Source: Bacteroides mediterraneensis
Lineage (GTDB): Bacteria; Bacteroidota; Bacteroidia; Bacteroidales; Bacteroidaceae
Reading direction: 5' to 3'
DNA length: 64,000 bases
NCBI RefSeq assembly: GCF_025993685.1
Contig: NZ_DAJPEN010000001.1
Span: 3,038,001-3,102,000, forward strand
The notes under the pieces are model-generated. The model was not told where the DNA came from. It made no database searches and saw only the letters and a program-made list of their open reading frames with translations. This document shows, in pieces, positions 16,359-24,249 of the stretch; the stretch's first letter is position 1; every line of letters begins with the position of its first letter. The position numbers were made by a program, and so were the translations under genes.

Positions 16359-16397
16359 CTGCCCCCAAAAGTTAAACACAAAACTTTTTGGAGGCAG
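16359..16397. repeat. Inverted repeat: terminator hairpin or remnant IS3-type element end
   Basis: CTGCCCCCAAAAGTT and AACTTTTTGGAGGCAG pair around a short AT-rich loop. It lies about 70 bases after the stop of the membrane protein gene, so it could terminate the sigma-factor transcript, although the T-tract is weak. The sequence also resembles the terminal CTGCCCCCAAAAAGTT repeats of IS3-family elements, but no transposase is nearby. Confidence 0.45.
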
Positions 16398-16465
16398 CAC
16401 AAAACAAAATTGGAATGGCCTCTATTTTTCAAAAACAGATACAACAAGAACCAACCAGTAATTAC

Positions 16466-17050
16466 TCAATTATCTATGGTATATTCTTCAATGTCACGAA
16501 CAGCCTCTTGGGCTTTACGACGCACATGAACACAGTGTAAAATTCCTCCGACAGCACCCAATACAAAGCCGACACTACCGCCGTAACATATCATTTCACC
16601 TCCTACTTTCGGATAGCTTTCCAACATAAACCATACAATCCAACACAAAGCAAACGGAATGCCGAAATAAAGCCATCTCAAGTTCAGTTGGTTCATTCGT
16701 ACCAATGCCCTGCTGATATCCAACAAGTTGTCCGTTGAAATGCAATCAATACTGATACCCTTATGACTATATCGCTGATAAATTCCGGCTATAATCAAAA
16801 ACACAGAAGTAAAGACACAGAAAATCCACGAATATCCCATCAGTAAGAAAAATGTATTGCAATACACCAATGCAAAACCTATCAAAAAATAGATAAACCT
16901 TTTCTTACGATTAATATAGGCAACTTTGTCCTGCGTAGAGTTTTTAAGCAACTTTTCACTAACGATGATTTCTTTAGCCAGCTTGTCCTTCAGCAACTGA
17001 ATCTGTTGCTTCATCTCGTCTAATTCAAATTTATCTGCATAATTTTCCAT
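16466..17050 (-). CDS. Hypothetical four-segment membrane protein, cotranscribed with an ECF sigma factor
   Basis: A 194-residue protein. The N-terminal 45 residues are charged and helical (EMKQQIQLLKDKLAKEI), possibly coiled-coil. They are followed by a basic NRKKRF segment and four hydrophobic helices at about 52-68, 70-90, 126-145 and 155-173. The C-terminal tail is cytoplasmic and acidic. It starts 12 bases after the sigma-factor stop, the position usually held by an anti-sigma factor, but I recognise no zinc-binding or FecR-type anti-sigma domain. A regulatory role is inferred from position alone. Confidence 0.7.
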   Translation of the reverse strand: MENYADKFELDEMKQQIQLLKDKLAKEIIVSEKLLKNSTQDKVAYINRKKRFIYFLIGFALVYCNTFFLLMGYSWIFCVFTSVFLIIAGIYQRYSHKGISIDCISTDNLLDISRALVRMNQLNLRWLYFGIPFALCWIVWFMLESYPKVGGEMICYGGSVGFVLGAVGGILHCVHVRRKAQEAVRDIEEYTIDN

Positions 17051-17062
17051 AATAGCACATTT

Positions 17063-17542
17063 TTAATGGTTCGACATTTTTTTCAACTCCTCCTTGATAC
17101 GATACAAACGTACAGATACATTTTTGGTCGAAATTCCGACAATAGCACCGATTTCTTCATAACTCATATTTTCCAGCCACAACAAAACAATGGCACGATC
17201 AAAAGGATTCAGCCGATGAATACGGTCATATAGCAGACGAATCTGCTTTGAACTTTCATCTTTATCTTCAAATAGATTGATATCCATGGTCAAAGGAACA
17301 ACAGCACGCCTTTTCTTTCTCCTTTCGCATGAAATGCAGGTATTGAAACTCACTTTCCATATCCATGTATTGACGTTACTGAGATTCTTGAAAGAACCAT
17401 ATCCTTTCCAAAGATTAATAAGCACTTCCTGAAAAAGATCGCTTACTTCATCAGTATCCTTCGAGAACATAAAACACACCGTATAAATGGTGTTCTTATG
17501 CTCTTTGACCATTTGTGCAAATGCAGTATCCAATGTTTTCAT
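17063..17542 (-). CDS. ECF-type RNA polymerase sigma-70 factor
   Basis: A 159-residue sigma factor. Region 2 spans about residues 8-75, with SDLFQEVLINLWKGYGSF and WIWKVSFNTCISCERRKKRR as core-binding and -10-recognition helices. Region 4 spans about 105-155, with LWLENMSYEEIGAIVGISTK and VSVRLYRIKEELKK forming the -35-binding helix-turn-helix. It probably directs its own promoter or a small regulon. It is first in a two-gene unit with a membrane protein. The upstream region contains a TACTTTTG box (17597-17604) and, further up, a 22-bp repeat array. Confidence 0.9.
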   Translation of the reverse strand: MKTLDTAFAQMVKEHKNTIYTVCFMFSKDTDEVSDLFQEVLINLWKGYGSFKNLSNVNTWIWKVSFNTCISCERRKKRRAVVPLTMDINLFEDKDESSKQIRLLYDRIHRLNPFDRAIVLLWLENMSYEEIGAIVGISTKNVSVRLYRIKEELKKMSNH

Positions 17543-17596
17543 ATCGTATGAATTTGTTTTTGACCATCAGACGCTTAGACCATCAGAAAAACTACA

Positions 17597-17604
17597 CAAA
17601 AGTA
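17597..17604 (-). promoter_or_regulatory. -7 element for the sigma-factor gene
   Basis: Minus-strand TACTTTTG matches TAnnTTTG, about 55 bases upstream of the start at 17542. Confidence 0.45.
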
Positions 17605-17724
17605 GAAACTTTTTAAAAGAAAATATGGAAATGCGAAAGCTGGTACAAAGTTATCCCAATAATATGCTTGTTTTACAACAACTGTTCTCAATTTTCTCAA
17701 GGGAACATTCAAGCTTACCTCGTC

Positions 17725-17808
17725 ACGAACGTGACGACATCTTGACACGAACGTAACGAGGTCTCATCAGCAACGCGACGAGGTCTCCGCACGAATGTAT
17801 CGAGGTAT
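17725..17808. repeat. Four tandem 22-bp repeats
   Basis: Units start at 17725, 17747, 17769 and 17791, an exact 22-base period. The shared pattern is ACGAACGTAACGAGGTC with variants ACGAACGTGACGAC, GCAACGCGACGAGG and ACGAATGTATCGAGG. The first unit sits in a perfect 7-base palindrome with a 2-base spacer (17721-17736). The array is between the Na+-pump operon and the sigma-factor gene and is immediately followed by repeat copy B. Confidence 0.75.
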
Positions 17809-17809
17809 A

Positions 17810-17879
17810 TTCATAAAGACGCTTTGCCAAAATGAATGGGAGAAAAGAGAATCATCCCTACTTGCCCCATACAAAAACA
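17810..17879. repeat. Imperfect 70-base repeat, copy B
   Basis: Begins TTCATAAAGACGCTTTG and aligns to 16271-16340 at about two thirds identity by eye. It lies between the 22-bp array and the terminator of the Na+-pump operon. Confidence 0.5.
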
Positions 17880-17881
17880 GA

Positions 17882-17912
17882 AAAGGGACGCATGGTTGAA
17901 TGCATCCCTCTT
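17882..17912 (-). terminator. Intrinsic terminator of the Na+-pump operon
   Basis: Minus-strand AGGGATGCAT pairs with ATGCGTCCCT around a 6-base loop, followed by TTTTCTGTTTTT, shortly after the stop at 17933. Confidence 0.75.
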
Positions 17913-17932
17913 TCTTGTGCTATGACGATTTT

Positions 17933-19093
17933 TTAAATCAAAAATCCCAGCAAAATACCGGCAGCTACCGCCGAACCGATGACACCGGCCACGTTCGGAC
18001 CCATAGCATGCATCAGCAGATAGTTGCTCGGATCGTATTCCAACCCTACTACCTGCGAGATGCGGGCAGAGTCGGGCACTGCAGACACACCGGCATTACC
18101 GATAAGCGGATTGATTTTATCGTTCTTGGGAAGAATCAAGTTGAATATCTTCACGAAAATCACACCGGAAGCGGTAGCAATCACGAATGACAAAGCACCC
18201 AAACCGAAAATCTTCAAGGAATCTACAGTCAGGAATTCAGAAGCCTGAGTGGAAGCTCCCACAGTAAGTCCCAACAGAATAGTGATGGTATCAATCAGCG
18301 GACCACGGGCGGTTTCAGCCAGACGGCGGGTCACGCCACTTTCCTTCAACAAGTTACCGAAGAACAGCATACCCAGCAAAGGCAAACCGGACGGTACCAG
18401 GAAGCAGGTCAGTAACAAGCCTACAATCGGGAACATCACTTTCTCTGTATGGGATACAGCACGCGGCGCTTTCATACGAATCAGCCTTTCCTTCTTAGTA
18501 GTAAGCAAACGCATGATAGGCGGCTGTATCACCGGTACAAGGGCCATGTAGGAATAGGCCGACACAGCGATGGCTCCCATCAGGTTAGGCGCCAGCTTGG
18601 ACGAAAGGAAGATAGCTGTCGGACCGTCGGCACCACCAATGATACCGATGGCTCCTGCCTGCATCGGGTCGAATCCCCACGCAAGAGCAATCATGTAAGC
18701 TCCAAAGATACCAAACTGTGCTGCCGCCCCAATCAGCATCAGCTTCGGATTGGATATCAGGGCCGAAAAATCGGTCATGGCCCCGATACCCAGGAAGATG
18801 AGGGGCGGATACCAGCCGGAAGTCACTCCCTGGTACAAAATATTCAAGACGGACCCTTCCTCGTAAAGCCCGACTTTCAGTCCGGCTTCCATATTGAAGG
18901 GAATGTTACCAATCAGGATACCGAAGCCGATGGGAATCAGCAACATCGGCTCAAACTCTTTTGCCACAGCCAGATAAATGAAAAAGATACCGACCAGAAT
19001 CATCACCACATGTTGGATGGTGGCGTTATGAAAGCCGGTATAGGTCCAGAAATCGGCCAGGTTATTCTGTAAAAAACTAGCAAATTCTCCCAT
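17933..19093 (-). CDS. Na+-translocating decarboxylase beta subunit (methylmalonyl-CoA/oxaloacetate decarboxylase type)
   Basis: A 386-residue polytopic inner-membrane protein that couples decarboxylation of the carboxybiotin carrier to export of Na+. Family hallmarks are the GGADGPTAIF segment near residue 155, NAGVSAVPDSAR near 330, and the C-terminal HAMGPNVAGVIGSA segment. The length is slightly shorter than the classical OadB (about 430), as is common for MmdB/GcdB-type subunits. It is the last gene of the mce-carboxyltransferase-gamma-biotin carrier-beta operon, 2 bases after the biotin carrier stop. The presence of mce makes methylmalonyl-CoA the likely substrate. Confidence 0.93.
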   Translation of the reverse strand: MGEFASFLQNNLADFWTYTGFHNATIQHVVMILVGIFFIYLAVAKEFEPMLLIPIGFGILIGNIPFNMEAGLKVGLYEEGSVLNILYQGVTSGWYPPLIFLGIGAMTDFSALISNPKLMLIGAAAQFGIFGAYMIALAWGFDPMQAGAIGIIGGADGPTAIFLSSKLAPNLMGAIAVSAYSYMALVPVIQPPIMRLLTTKKERLIRMKAPRAVSHTEKVMFPIVGLLLTCFLVPSGLPLLGMLFFGNLLKESGVTRRLAETARGPLIDTITILLGLTVGASTQASEFLTVDSLKIFGLGALSFVIATASGVIFVKIFNLILPKNDKINPLIGNAGVSAVPDSARISQVVGLEYDPSNYLLMHAMGPNVAGVIGSAVAAGILLGFLI

Positions 19094-19095
19094 AA

Positions 19096-19524
19096 TTATT
19101 CAATGATTATCAGGTCTGTACCTTCGAGTATTGATTCTCCTTTGCTCACCTTGATGGCAGTCACCTTACCGTCACGGTCGGCTTTGATGTCGTTTTCCAT
19201 CTTCATGGCTTCAAGTACGAGCAGCGTCTGCCCACGTTTCACGGCATCTCCTTCTTTCACTTTGATTTCCAGAATGACACCCGGAAGCGGAGACTTGATA
19301 CCCGATTTGCTTCCTGCTACTACCGGACGGCTTACGGCAGGAGGAGGAGCAGCCGGAGTAGTAGCCGCCGTACGGACTACCGGCTTGATTTTCGGACCGG
19401 CCTTTTTCTCCAGTTCTACGGTATAGGCCGTTCCATTCACTTCTACATGTACATTGTTGTCTTCTATGTCTCCCACGGTCACCTTATAAAGATTTCCGTT
19501 GATTTTATATCTGTATTCTTTCAT
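19096..19524 (-). CDS. Biotin carrier subunit of the Na+-pumping decarboxylase
   Basis: A 142-residue soluble protein with an N-terminal beta-rich piece (residues 1-40), a Pro/Ala-rich flexible linker (about 50-75, TTPAAPPPAV), and a C-terminal biotinyl domain (76-142). The domain contains the biotinylation motif EAMKMEND with Lys108. The biotin carries the carboxyl group from the transferase subunit (20501-22054) to the membrane beta subunit. Biotin ligase is not in this window. It is located between the gamma-like and beta subunit genes in the operon. Confidence 0.93.
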   Translation of the reverse strand: MKEYRYKINGNLYKVTVGDIEDNNVHVEVNGTAYTVELEKKAGPKIKPVVRTAATTPAAPPPAVSRPVVAGSKSGIKSPLPGVILEIKVKEGDAVKRGQTLLVLEAMKMENDIKADRDGKVTAIKVSKGESILEGTDLIIIE

Positions 19525-19545
19525 GGTTATCTTTTTCTTTAGAGG

Positions 19546-20478
19546 TTATTTCTTATGAGGAGTCTCACGCAAGGTATAAATTTTGGAACTCCACGGTGAA
19601 TAGCTTCGTTTCACCCGACTGATGGTCAGAATGGTTTCTTCCACATCGTGATCGGCTCCCTGCGCTTCATGCAAAGCCATGGAAATGGCGGCAATCACTT
19701 CACCCGGAGCTTCACCCAGTTTACGTTCCTTTGCCTCCTGCTTGTCGGTCACATTCTGGGCCTTCATCGCATTGCGTTTACGCAACTTGACAGCCAACTT
19801 ACCCACAAACTTGAAGCACAAGTACAGCAAAATCAGTCCGCAGAACACTACACTCATGGCTGAAATAGCCATACCGATACCTACCGGATCATGTCGTTCG
19901 AATTTTTCCATCTTCGGGTTGCTTTCAATGGTCTGATTGTTGGTACTCGGAGTTACGTATTTATCCTCGCTTCCACCTTTTACTTCCCATTCAGCAGAAC
20001 CATCGCCCACCCGCGCATACGACTGGTCAGCCTGGAGTATCCCTGCTGGAACGACCACTTCATCCAACAGCTTCTTACCTGAATCATACAAGCCAATCCA
20101 GTTGTCTTGTGTCTTGCTCAAAACAAAATTTGTATGAAACGTTCCTCTTCTCGGCGCACCATCAGCCCAAAACAAGGCATGCTGACGAGGTTTCAGTAAA
20201 GTCAACACATCCCCTTTCGGAATAAAATAAGAAACGGTATCACCCGGCTGACTGCTTACTTTCAGATAGCATCCGGCCAAATCAGCACTACTGTATGCTC
20301 GGTTGAATATTTCCACCCAACTGCTATGTACGCCATAATCGTCCTGAAAGTTGGTTTCATTATTCACCAGCACCTCATTGATAAGCAATTTGGAAGTGGT
20401 GTTCTGTTCCTTACAGGACGACAAACCGACCAGCAGCAACAAGGCCAGAAATATTCCGCTTTTATGTATTTTCATCAT
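19546..20478 (-). CDS. OadG-like gamma subunit fused to an N-terminal lamin-tail lipoprotein domain
   Basis: A 310-residue protein, far longer than classical OadG (about 85 residues). It has a lipoprotein-like signal (GLSSCKEQ, Cys22), then a lamin-tail-like beta domain at about 30-155 (LLINEVLVNN, SWVEIFNRA, FVLSKTQDNWIGLYD). One transmembrane helix at about 200-226 follows, and then a cytoplasmic basic tail ending SPWSSKIYTLR. The helix plus tail match OadG, which in known pumps binds the carboxyltransferase and aids assembly. The extracytoplasmic domain is presumed to project into the periplasm; its role is unknown. It sits between the carboxyltransferase and biotin carrier genes. Confidence 0.82.
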   Translation of the reverse strand: MMKIHKSGIFLALLLLVGLSSCKEQNTTSKLLINEVLVNNETNFQDDYGVHSSWVEIFNRAYSSADLAGCYLKVSSQPGDTVSYFIPKGDVLTLLKPRQHALFWADGAPRRGTFHTNFVLSKTQDNWIGLYDSGKKLLDEVVVPAGILQADQSYARVGDGSAEWEVKGGSEDKYVTPSTNNQTIESNPKMEKFERHDPVGIGMAISAMSVVFCGLILLYLCFKFVGKLAVKLRKRNAMKAQNVTDKQEAKERKLGEAPGEVIAAISMALHEAQGADHDVEETILTISRVKRSYSPWSSKIYTLRETPHKK

Positions 20479-20500
20479 TATCGTCGTTTTTTAGTTACTA

Positions 20501-22054
20501 TTACAAAGGAATATTACCGTGTTTCTTGGCCGGATTGGTCAGTTTCTTGGTCTGCAACTGCTGCAAGGCGCGGATAATGCGGAAACGCGTGTTACGCGGC
20601 TCAATGACATCATCAATATAGCCATACTTAGCTGCATTATACGGGTTGGCAAACAACTTCGTGTATTCGGCTTCCTTTTCTGCCATAAAGGCTTTCGGGT
20701 CGGGAGCTTCCTTGGCTTCCTTGGCATACAGCACCTCTACAGCACCGGCTCCACCCATTACAGCAATTTCGGCAGTAGGCCATGCATAATTCATATCGCC
20801 ACGCAGCTGCTTACAGCTCATCACAATGTGAGAACCTCCATACGACTTGCGAAGAGTAACCGTTACTTTCGGTACGGTAGCCTCTCCATAGGCATACAAC
20901 AGTTTGGCTCCGTGCAGAATAACGGCATTGTATTCTTGTCCCGTGCCCGGCAGGAAGCCCGGCACATCCACCAACGATACGATAGGAATGTTGAAAGCAT
21001 CACAGAAACGGACGAAACGAGCGGCTTTACGGGATGCATTGCAATCGAGTACTCCGGCCAGGAACTTCGGCTGGTTGGCTACGATACCGACCGACTGTCC
21101 GTTGAAGCGGGCAAAACCAATAATGATGTTCTTGGCAAAATCACGTTGCACTTCGAGAAACTCTCCATTATCGACAATAGCACCGATTACTTCGTACATA
21201 TCGTATGCCTTGTTCGGACTGTCCGGGATAATTTCGTTGAGCGAATCTTCCAGGCGATCAATCGGATCCATACAGTCTACATAAGGAGGCTCTTCCAAGT
21301 TGTTCTGCGGGATATAACTCAACAATTTGCGAATCAAAGCCAAGCCCTCTTCTTCGGTAGCAGCCGTGAAATGCGTCACGCCCGAGCGAGTGGAATGCAC
21401 GCTGGCACCTCCCAAATCTTCCTGTGACACATCCTCACCTGTCACCGTCTTGACTACCTTCGGTCCGGTAAGAAACATGTAAGAAGTACCTTCCATCATC
21501 AAGGTGAAGTCTGTCAAGGCCGGAGAATACACCGCACCTCCTGCACAAGGACCGAAGATACCGGAAATCTGCGGAATCACTCCCGAAGCCAGGATATTGC
21601 GCTGGAAAATTTCCGCATAACCTGCCAAAGCATTAATACCTTCCTGGATACGGGCACCACCAGAATCGTTCAATCCGATACATGGCGCCCCCATCTTCAT
21701 GGCCATATCCATCACCTTACAGATTTTCAACGACATGGTTTCAGACAAGGAACCGGCAGAAACCGTGAAATCCTGGGCAAAAACATAAACCAGACGGCCT
21801 TCGATAGTCCCGTAACCGGTTACGACGCCGTCTCCCAAATAATGCTTCTTGTCCATTCCAAAATTAGTACAGCGATGCTGCACAAACATATCCATTTCTT
21901 CAAAACTTCCTTCATCAAGGAGCATGGCTATACGTTCACGTGCAGTGTACTTTCCTTTATCATGTTGTTTGTCGATGGCTTTCGTGCCTCCACCCAGACG
22001 AGCCTGCGCACGAAGCTCTATCAGTTCTTTTACTTTTTCAAGTTGGTTACTCAT
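20501..22054 (-). CDS. mmdA: Methylmalonyl-CoA decarboxylase carboxyltransferase (alpha) subunit
   Basis: A 517-residue member of the acyl-CoA carboxylase beta/MmdA family that moves the carboxyl group of methylmalonyl-CoA to biotin. Both crotonase-like carboxyltransferase halves are intact. The first has DSGGARIQEG near residue 130 and FGPCAGGAVYSPALTDF near 170; the second has DVPGFLPGTGQE near 370 and KSYGGSHIVMSCKQL near 405. No biotin carboxylase domain is present. Its place between mce and the gamma-like, biotin and beta subunits supports a Na+ pump rather than an ATP-dependent propionyl-CoA carboxylase, so the symbol is an inference from context. Confidence 0.92.
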   Translation of the reverse strand: MSNQLEKVKELIELRAQARLGGGTKAIDKQHDKGKYTARERIAMLLDEGSFEEMDMFVQHRCTNFGMDKKHYLGDGVVTGYGTIEGRLVYVFAQDFTVSAGSLSETMSLKICKVMDMAMKMGAPCIGLNDSGGARIQEGINALAGYAEIFQRNILASGVIPQISGIFGPCAGGAVYSPALTDFTLMMEGTSYMFLTGPKVVKTVTGEDVSQEDLGGASVHSTRSGVTHFTAATEEEGLALIRKLLSYIPQNNLEEPPYVDCMDPIDRLEDSLNEIIPDSPNKAYDMYEVIGAIVDNGEFLEVQRDFAKNIIIGFARFNGQSVGIVANQPKFLAGVLDCNASRKAARFVRFCDAFNIPIVSLVDVPGFLPGTGQEYNAVILHGAKLLYAYGEATVPKVTVTLRKSYGGSHIVMSCKQLRGDMNYAWPTAEIAVMGGAGAVEVLYAKEAKEAPDPKAFMAEKEAEYTKLFANPYNAAKYGYIDDVIEPRNTRFRIIRALQQLQTKKLTNPAKKHGNIPL

Positions 22055-22101
22055 GGTATTAGTCTTTATATGGATAAAATAAAAAAGAGGTTTCTTCCGG
22101 G

Positions 22102-22506
22102 TTATTTTTCACAAAGTTCTGTCAATACCCCCATGGTTGATTTCGGGTGCAGGAAAGCAATATGCAATCCTTCTGCTCCTTTACGGGGAACCTTGTCAAT
22201 CAAACGGACTCCTGCTTCTTCAGCCTGCGTCAAAGCATTTGCCACACCGTCTTCTATGGCAAAAGCCACATGATGCACGCCCATCCCGCGGTTTTCAATA
22301 AACTTGGCTATGGTACTGTCCGGGCCCGTCGGTTCCAATAATTCGATTTTTGTGTCACCACATTTCAAAAAAGCAGTCTTTACCTTCTGGTCTTCTACGG
22401 TTTCTATGTTATAGCATTTCAATCCGAGGACGTTTTCATAATAAGGAAGGGCTTCTTCAATACTTTTGACCGCTATGCCCAAATGTTCAATGTGAGAGAT
22501 TTTCAT
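22102..22506 (-). CDS. mce: Methylmalonyl-CoA epimerase
   Basis: A 134-residue VOC-fold (glyoxalase-like) metalloenzyme interconverting (R)- and (S)-methylmalonyl-CoA. Seen motifs are IEHLGIAVKSIEEALPYYE at the start, TKIELLEPTGPDSTIAKFIE in the middle, and GVHHVAFAIED, whose histidine is one of the metal ligands together with His8. Length is typical. It links methylmalonyl-CoA mutase output to the decarboxylase encoded downstream, completing the succinate-to-propionate branch; the mutase is not in the window. It heads the five-gene operon. Confidence 0.94.
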   Translation of the reverse strand: MKISHIEHLGIAVKSIEEALPYYENVLGLKCYNIETVEDQKVKTAFLKCGDTKIELLEPTGPDSTIAKFIENRGMGVHHVAFAIEDGVANALTQAEEAGVRLIDKVPRKGAEGLHIAFLHPKSTMGVLTELCEK

Positions 22507-22668
22507 AATAGAATTGTTTTTATGGGTATTAATTTAAAGTTGTGTCTCAGATACACACAGACAAAGAAAAGAAAATTGCGGTGAAAAAAGAAACTTTTTG
22601 ACGATTTTTTCAAAGAATACCCGTTGTTTAAAGAGAGCTTAATCCATTTATGTCTTCCCTCCCAACAG

Positions 22669-23637
22669 CTATACATAGATTTTGGTGAGTAACCGGTTGA
22701 GCCATCCCCAACGCACATGAAACCAACGACGGCTGCTCATCTGCTTTCCTCCGAAACGCAGAATGAAGTCGCGATACCCATATTTTTTAAAAGGCAGACC
22801 GGCATCAATGAACTCAAAATGATCGCACCCTTGTGTACGGGCATACAAAATAGCTCCCCATACAGCCAGCACACCTGGATACTGCAAAGGATAACTTTTC
22901 CGCATCCCTCCGGAAAACAAAAGATAAGCATCACTCCCCGAAAACAGACATACGGAGCCCCCGATAATCTTGTCTTTATAACGCACGATAAAAATCTTTC
23001 CACAATGGGAAGAATACTCCAATAAGGTACTGAAAAATCCTATATCCGGTAAATAACGGTGAATCTTGGGGGAATAATAACGCTTGAGCATACTGAAAAA
23101 AGCATTGAGCTCTTCTTCCGTACGTGCGACGTCGATGACTGCCCCATTCTTCAATCCATGGCTGATTTGCTTTTTACGGGAAGCACTCATCCATTTATCC
23201 AAGGAATCATGGTGGAGAGAATTGCGTACCCGAAGCCAGCGGACTGGAAAATAACCGTTCCGACGGAAATAACGATATCCAAACAAAGGCTCTTCCAAAT
23301 TGCGAAACTCCAGTATAAAAGCCCGTTCAGAAAATTGAATGGTGAAATACGACAGCAACTCCCGAAAAATCTCTTCTTTCCGGTAAGAAGACGGGAAATA
23401 TTCACCCACTCCATACGCATAGCCTTTCTTTACAAAACGACATAGACGTGTACTTCTACGTAAGATACACAATAATTTCCCAATAGGAGTTTCCCCTTCG
23501 TAGGCCACCAGCAAACGTGGGCAGTATCCATTCGTCTGTTCCAGTACATGAAACAGCTCGGTAGAATGAAAGATGTTGGAACCCGGCAAGTCGGGCACAT
23601 CCTTAGCGTGATAATATGTAGCTAAACGGATGCTCAT
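22669..23637 (-). CDS. GNAT/FemAB-like acyltransferase family protein
   Basis: About 322 residues, with two GNAT-like halves as in FemAB and BioF2-type (Acetyltransf_6) proteins. The first spans about 1-155 (FHSTELFHVLEQ, RAFILEFRNLEEP) and the second about 160-322 (SRKKQISHGLKNG, DKIIGGSVCLF, FEFIDAGLPFKKYG). No signal peptide or membrane helix is present. These families transfer amino acids or acyl groups to cell-envelope precursors, but the substrate here is unknown. The ATG at 23637 (MSIRLATYY) is preferred, because the upstream ATG at 23646 lies within a promoter-like TAAATTTG box. The gene is single. Confidence 0.75.
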   Translation of the reverse strand: MSIRLATYYHAKDVPDLPGSNIFHSTELFHVLEQTNGYCPRLLVAYEGETPIGKLLCILRRSTRLCRFVKKGYAYGVGEYFPSSYRKEEIFRELLSYFTIQFSERAFILEFRNLEEPLFGYRYFRRNGYFPVRWLRVRNSLHHDSLDKWMSASRKKQISHGLKNGAVIDVARTEEELNAFFSMLKRYYSPKIHRYLPDIGFFSTLLEYSSHCGKIFIVRYKDKIIGGSVCLFSGSDAYLLFSGGMRKSYPLQYPGVLAVWGAILYARTQGCDHFEFIDAGLPFKKYGYRDFILRFGGKQMSSRRWFHVRWGWLNRLLTKIYV

Positions 23638-23643
23638 GCCATG

Positions 23644-23651
23644 CAAATTTA
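23644..23651 (-). promoter_or_regulatory. -7 element overlapping the start of the GNAT-like gene
   Basis: Minus-strand TAAATTTG fits TAnnTTTG and ends only 7 bases before the preferred ATG, so transcripts would be nearly leaderless if it is used. Confidence 0.35.
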
Positions 23652-23661
23652 CATTTTTTTA

Positions 23662-23692
23662 TTGAGGATTTAACTGGGAAGCCTTATATTTG
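23662..23692 (+). promoter_or_regulatory. Promoter of the nitroreductase-to-maf operon
   Basis: TTG (23662-23664) and TATATTTG (23685-23692) are spaced 20 bases apart, with the start codon at 23713. Confidence 0.6.
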
Positions 23693-23712
23693 TCCACACA
23701 AATTTATTTTTT

Positions 23713-24249
23713 ATGAAAAACTTCAGTGATTTAATCAGAAACAGACGAAGCATGCGTAAATTCACGGGTGAGGAACTTACCCAGGACCAGGTGCTCACGC
23801 TATTGAAAGCTGCGCTGATGTCTCCCTCTTCCAAGCGCTCCAACTGCTGGCAGTTTATTGTCATCGACGACAAAGACATGTTGGAAAAGCTGTCTCTCTG
23901 CAAGGAATCGGGAGCTGCCTTTGTAAAAGATGCCGCTATAGCCATTGTAGTTACAGCCGACCCGCTTGCAAGTGACGTCTGGATCGAAGATGCCTCCATT
24001 GCTTCTGTCATGATACAGCTGCAAGCCGAAGATTTAGGACTGGGAAGCTGCTGGATACAAGTCAGAGAACGCTTCACAGCCAACGGTGTGCCTGCCAATG
24101 AATATATCCATGAACTACTGGACCTCCCCCTGCAGTTACAAGTACTTTCCCTCATCGCCATAGGCCACAAAGGCATGGAGCGCAAGCCTTTCGACGAGTC
24201 ACACCTGCAATGGGAAAAGGTACACATCAATAAATACGGAGGGAAATAA
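23713..24249 (+). CDS. Nitroreductase family protein
   Basis: A 178-residue FMN-dependent oxidoreductase-like protein. The N-terminal FSDLIRNRRSMRKFTGE is the family's phosphate/FMN-binding segment, LMSPSSKRSNCWQFIVI follows near residue 40, and the GLGSCWIQV helix near 115 completes the fold. It is short but complete for the class. The physiological substrate (quinone, nitro compound or flavin) is unknown. It is first in a plus-strand operon, and its stop overlaps the start of the next gene by one base. Confidence 0.88.
   Translation: MKNFSDLIRNRRSMRKFTGEELTQDQVLTLLKAALMSPSSKRSNCWQFIVIDDKDMLEKLSLCKESGAAFVKDAAIAIVVTADPLASDVWIEDASIASVMIQLQAEDLGLGSCWIQVRERFTANGVPANEYIHELLDLPLQLQVLSLIAIGHKGMERKPFDESHLQWEKVHINKYGGK

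Larger units (their letters stand above)
15988..16465. other. AT-rich intergenic stretch with two structured elements only
   Basis: About 480 bases without a convincing gene. It holds one copy of the imperfect 70-base repeat (16271-16340) and the hairpin at 16359-16397. The rest is AT-rich and I see no ORF, RNA gene or further motif in it. Confidence 0.5.
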
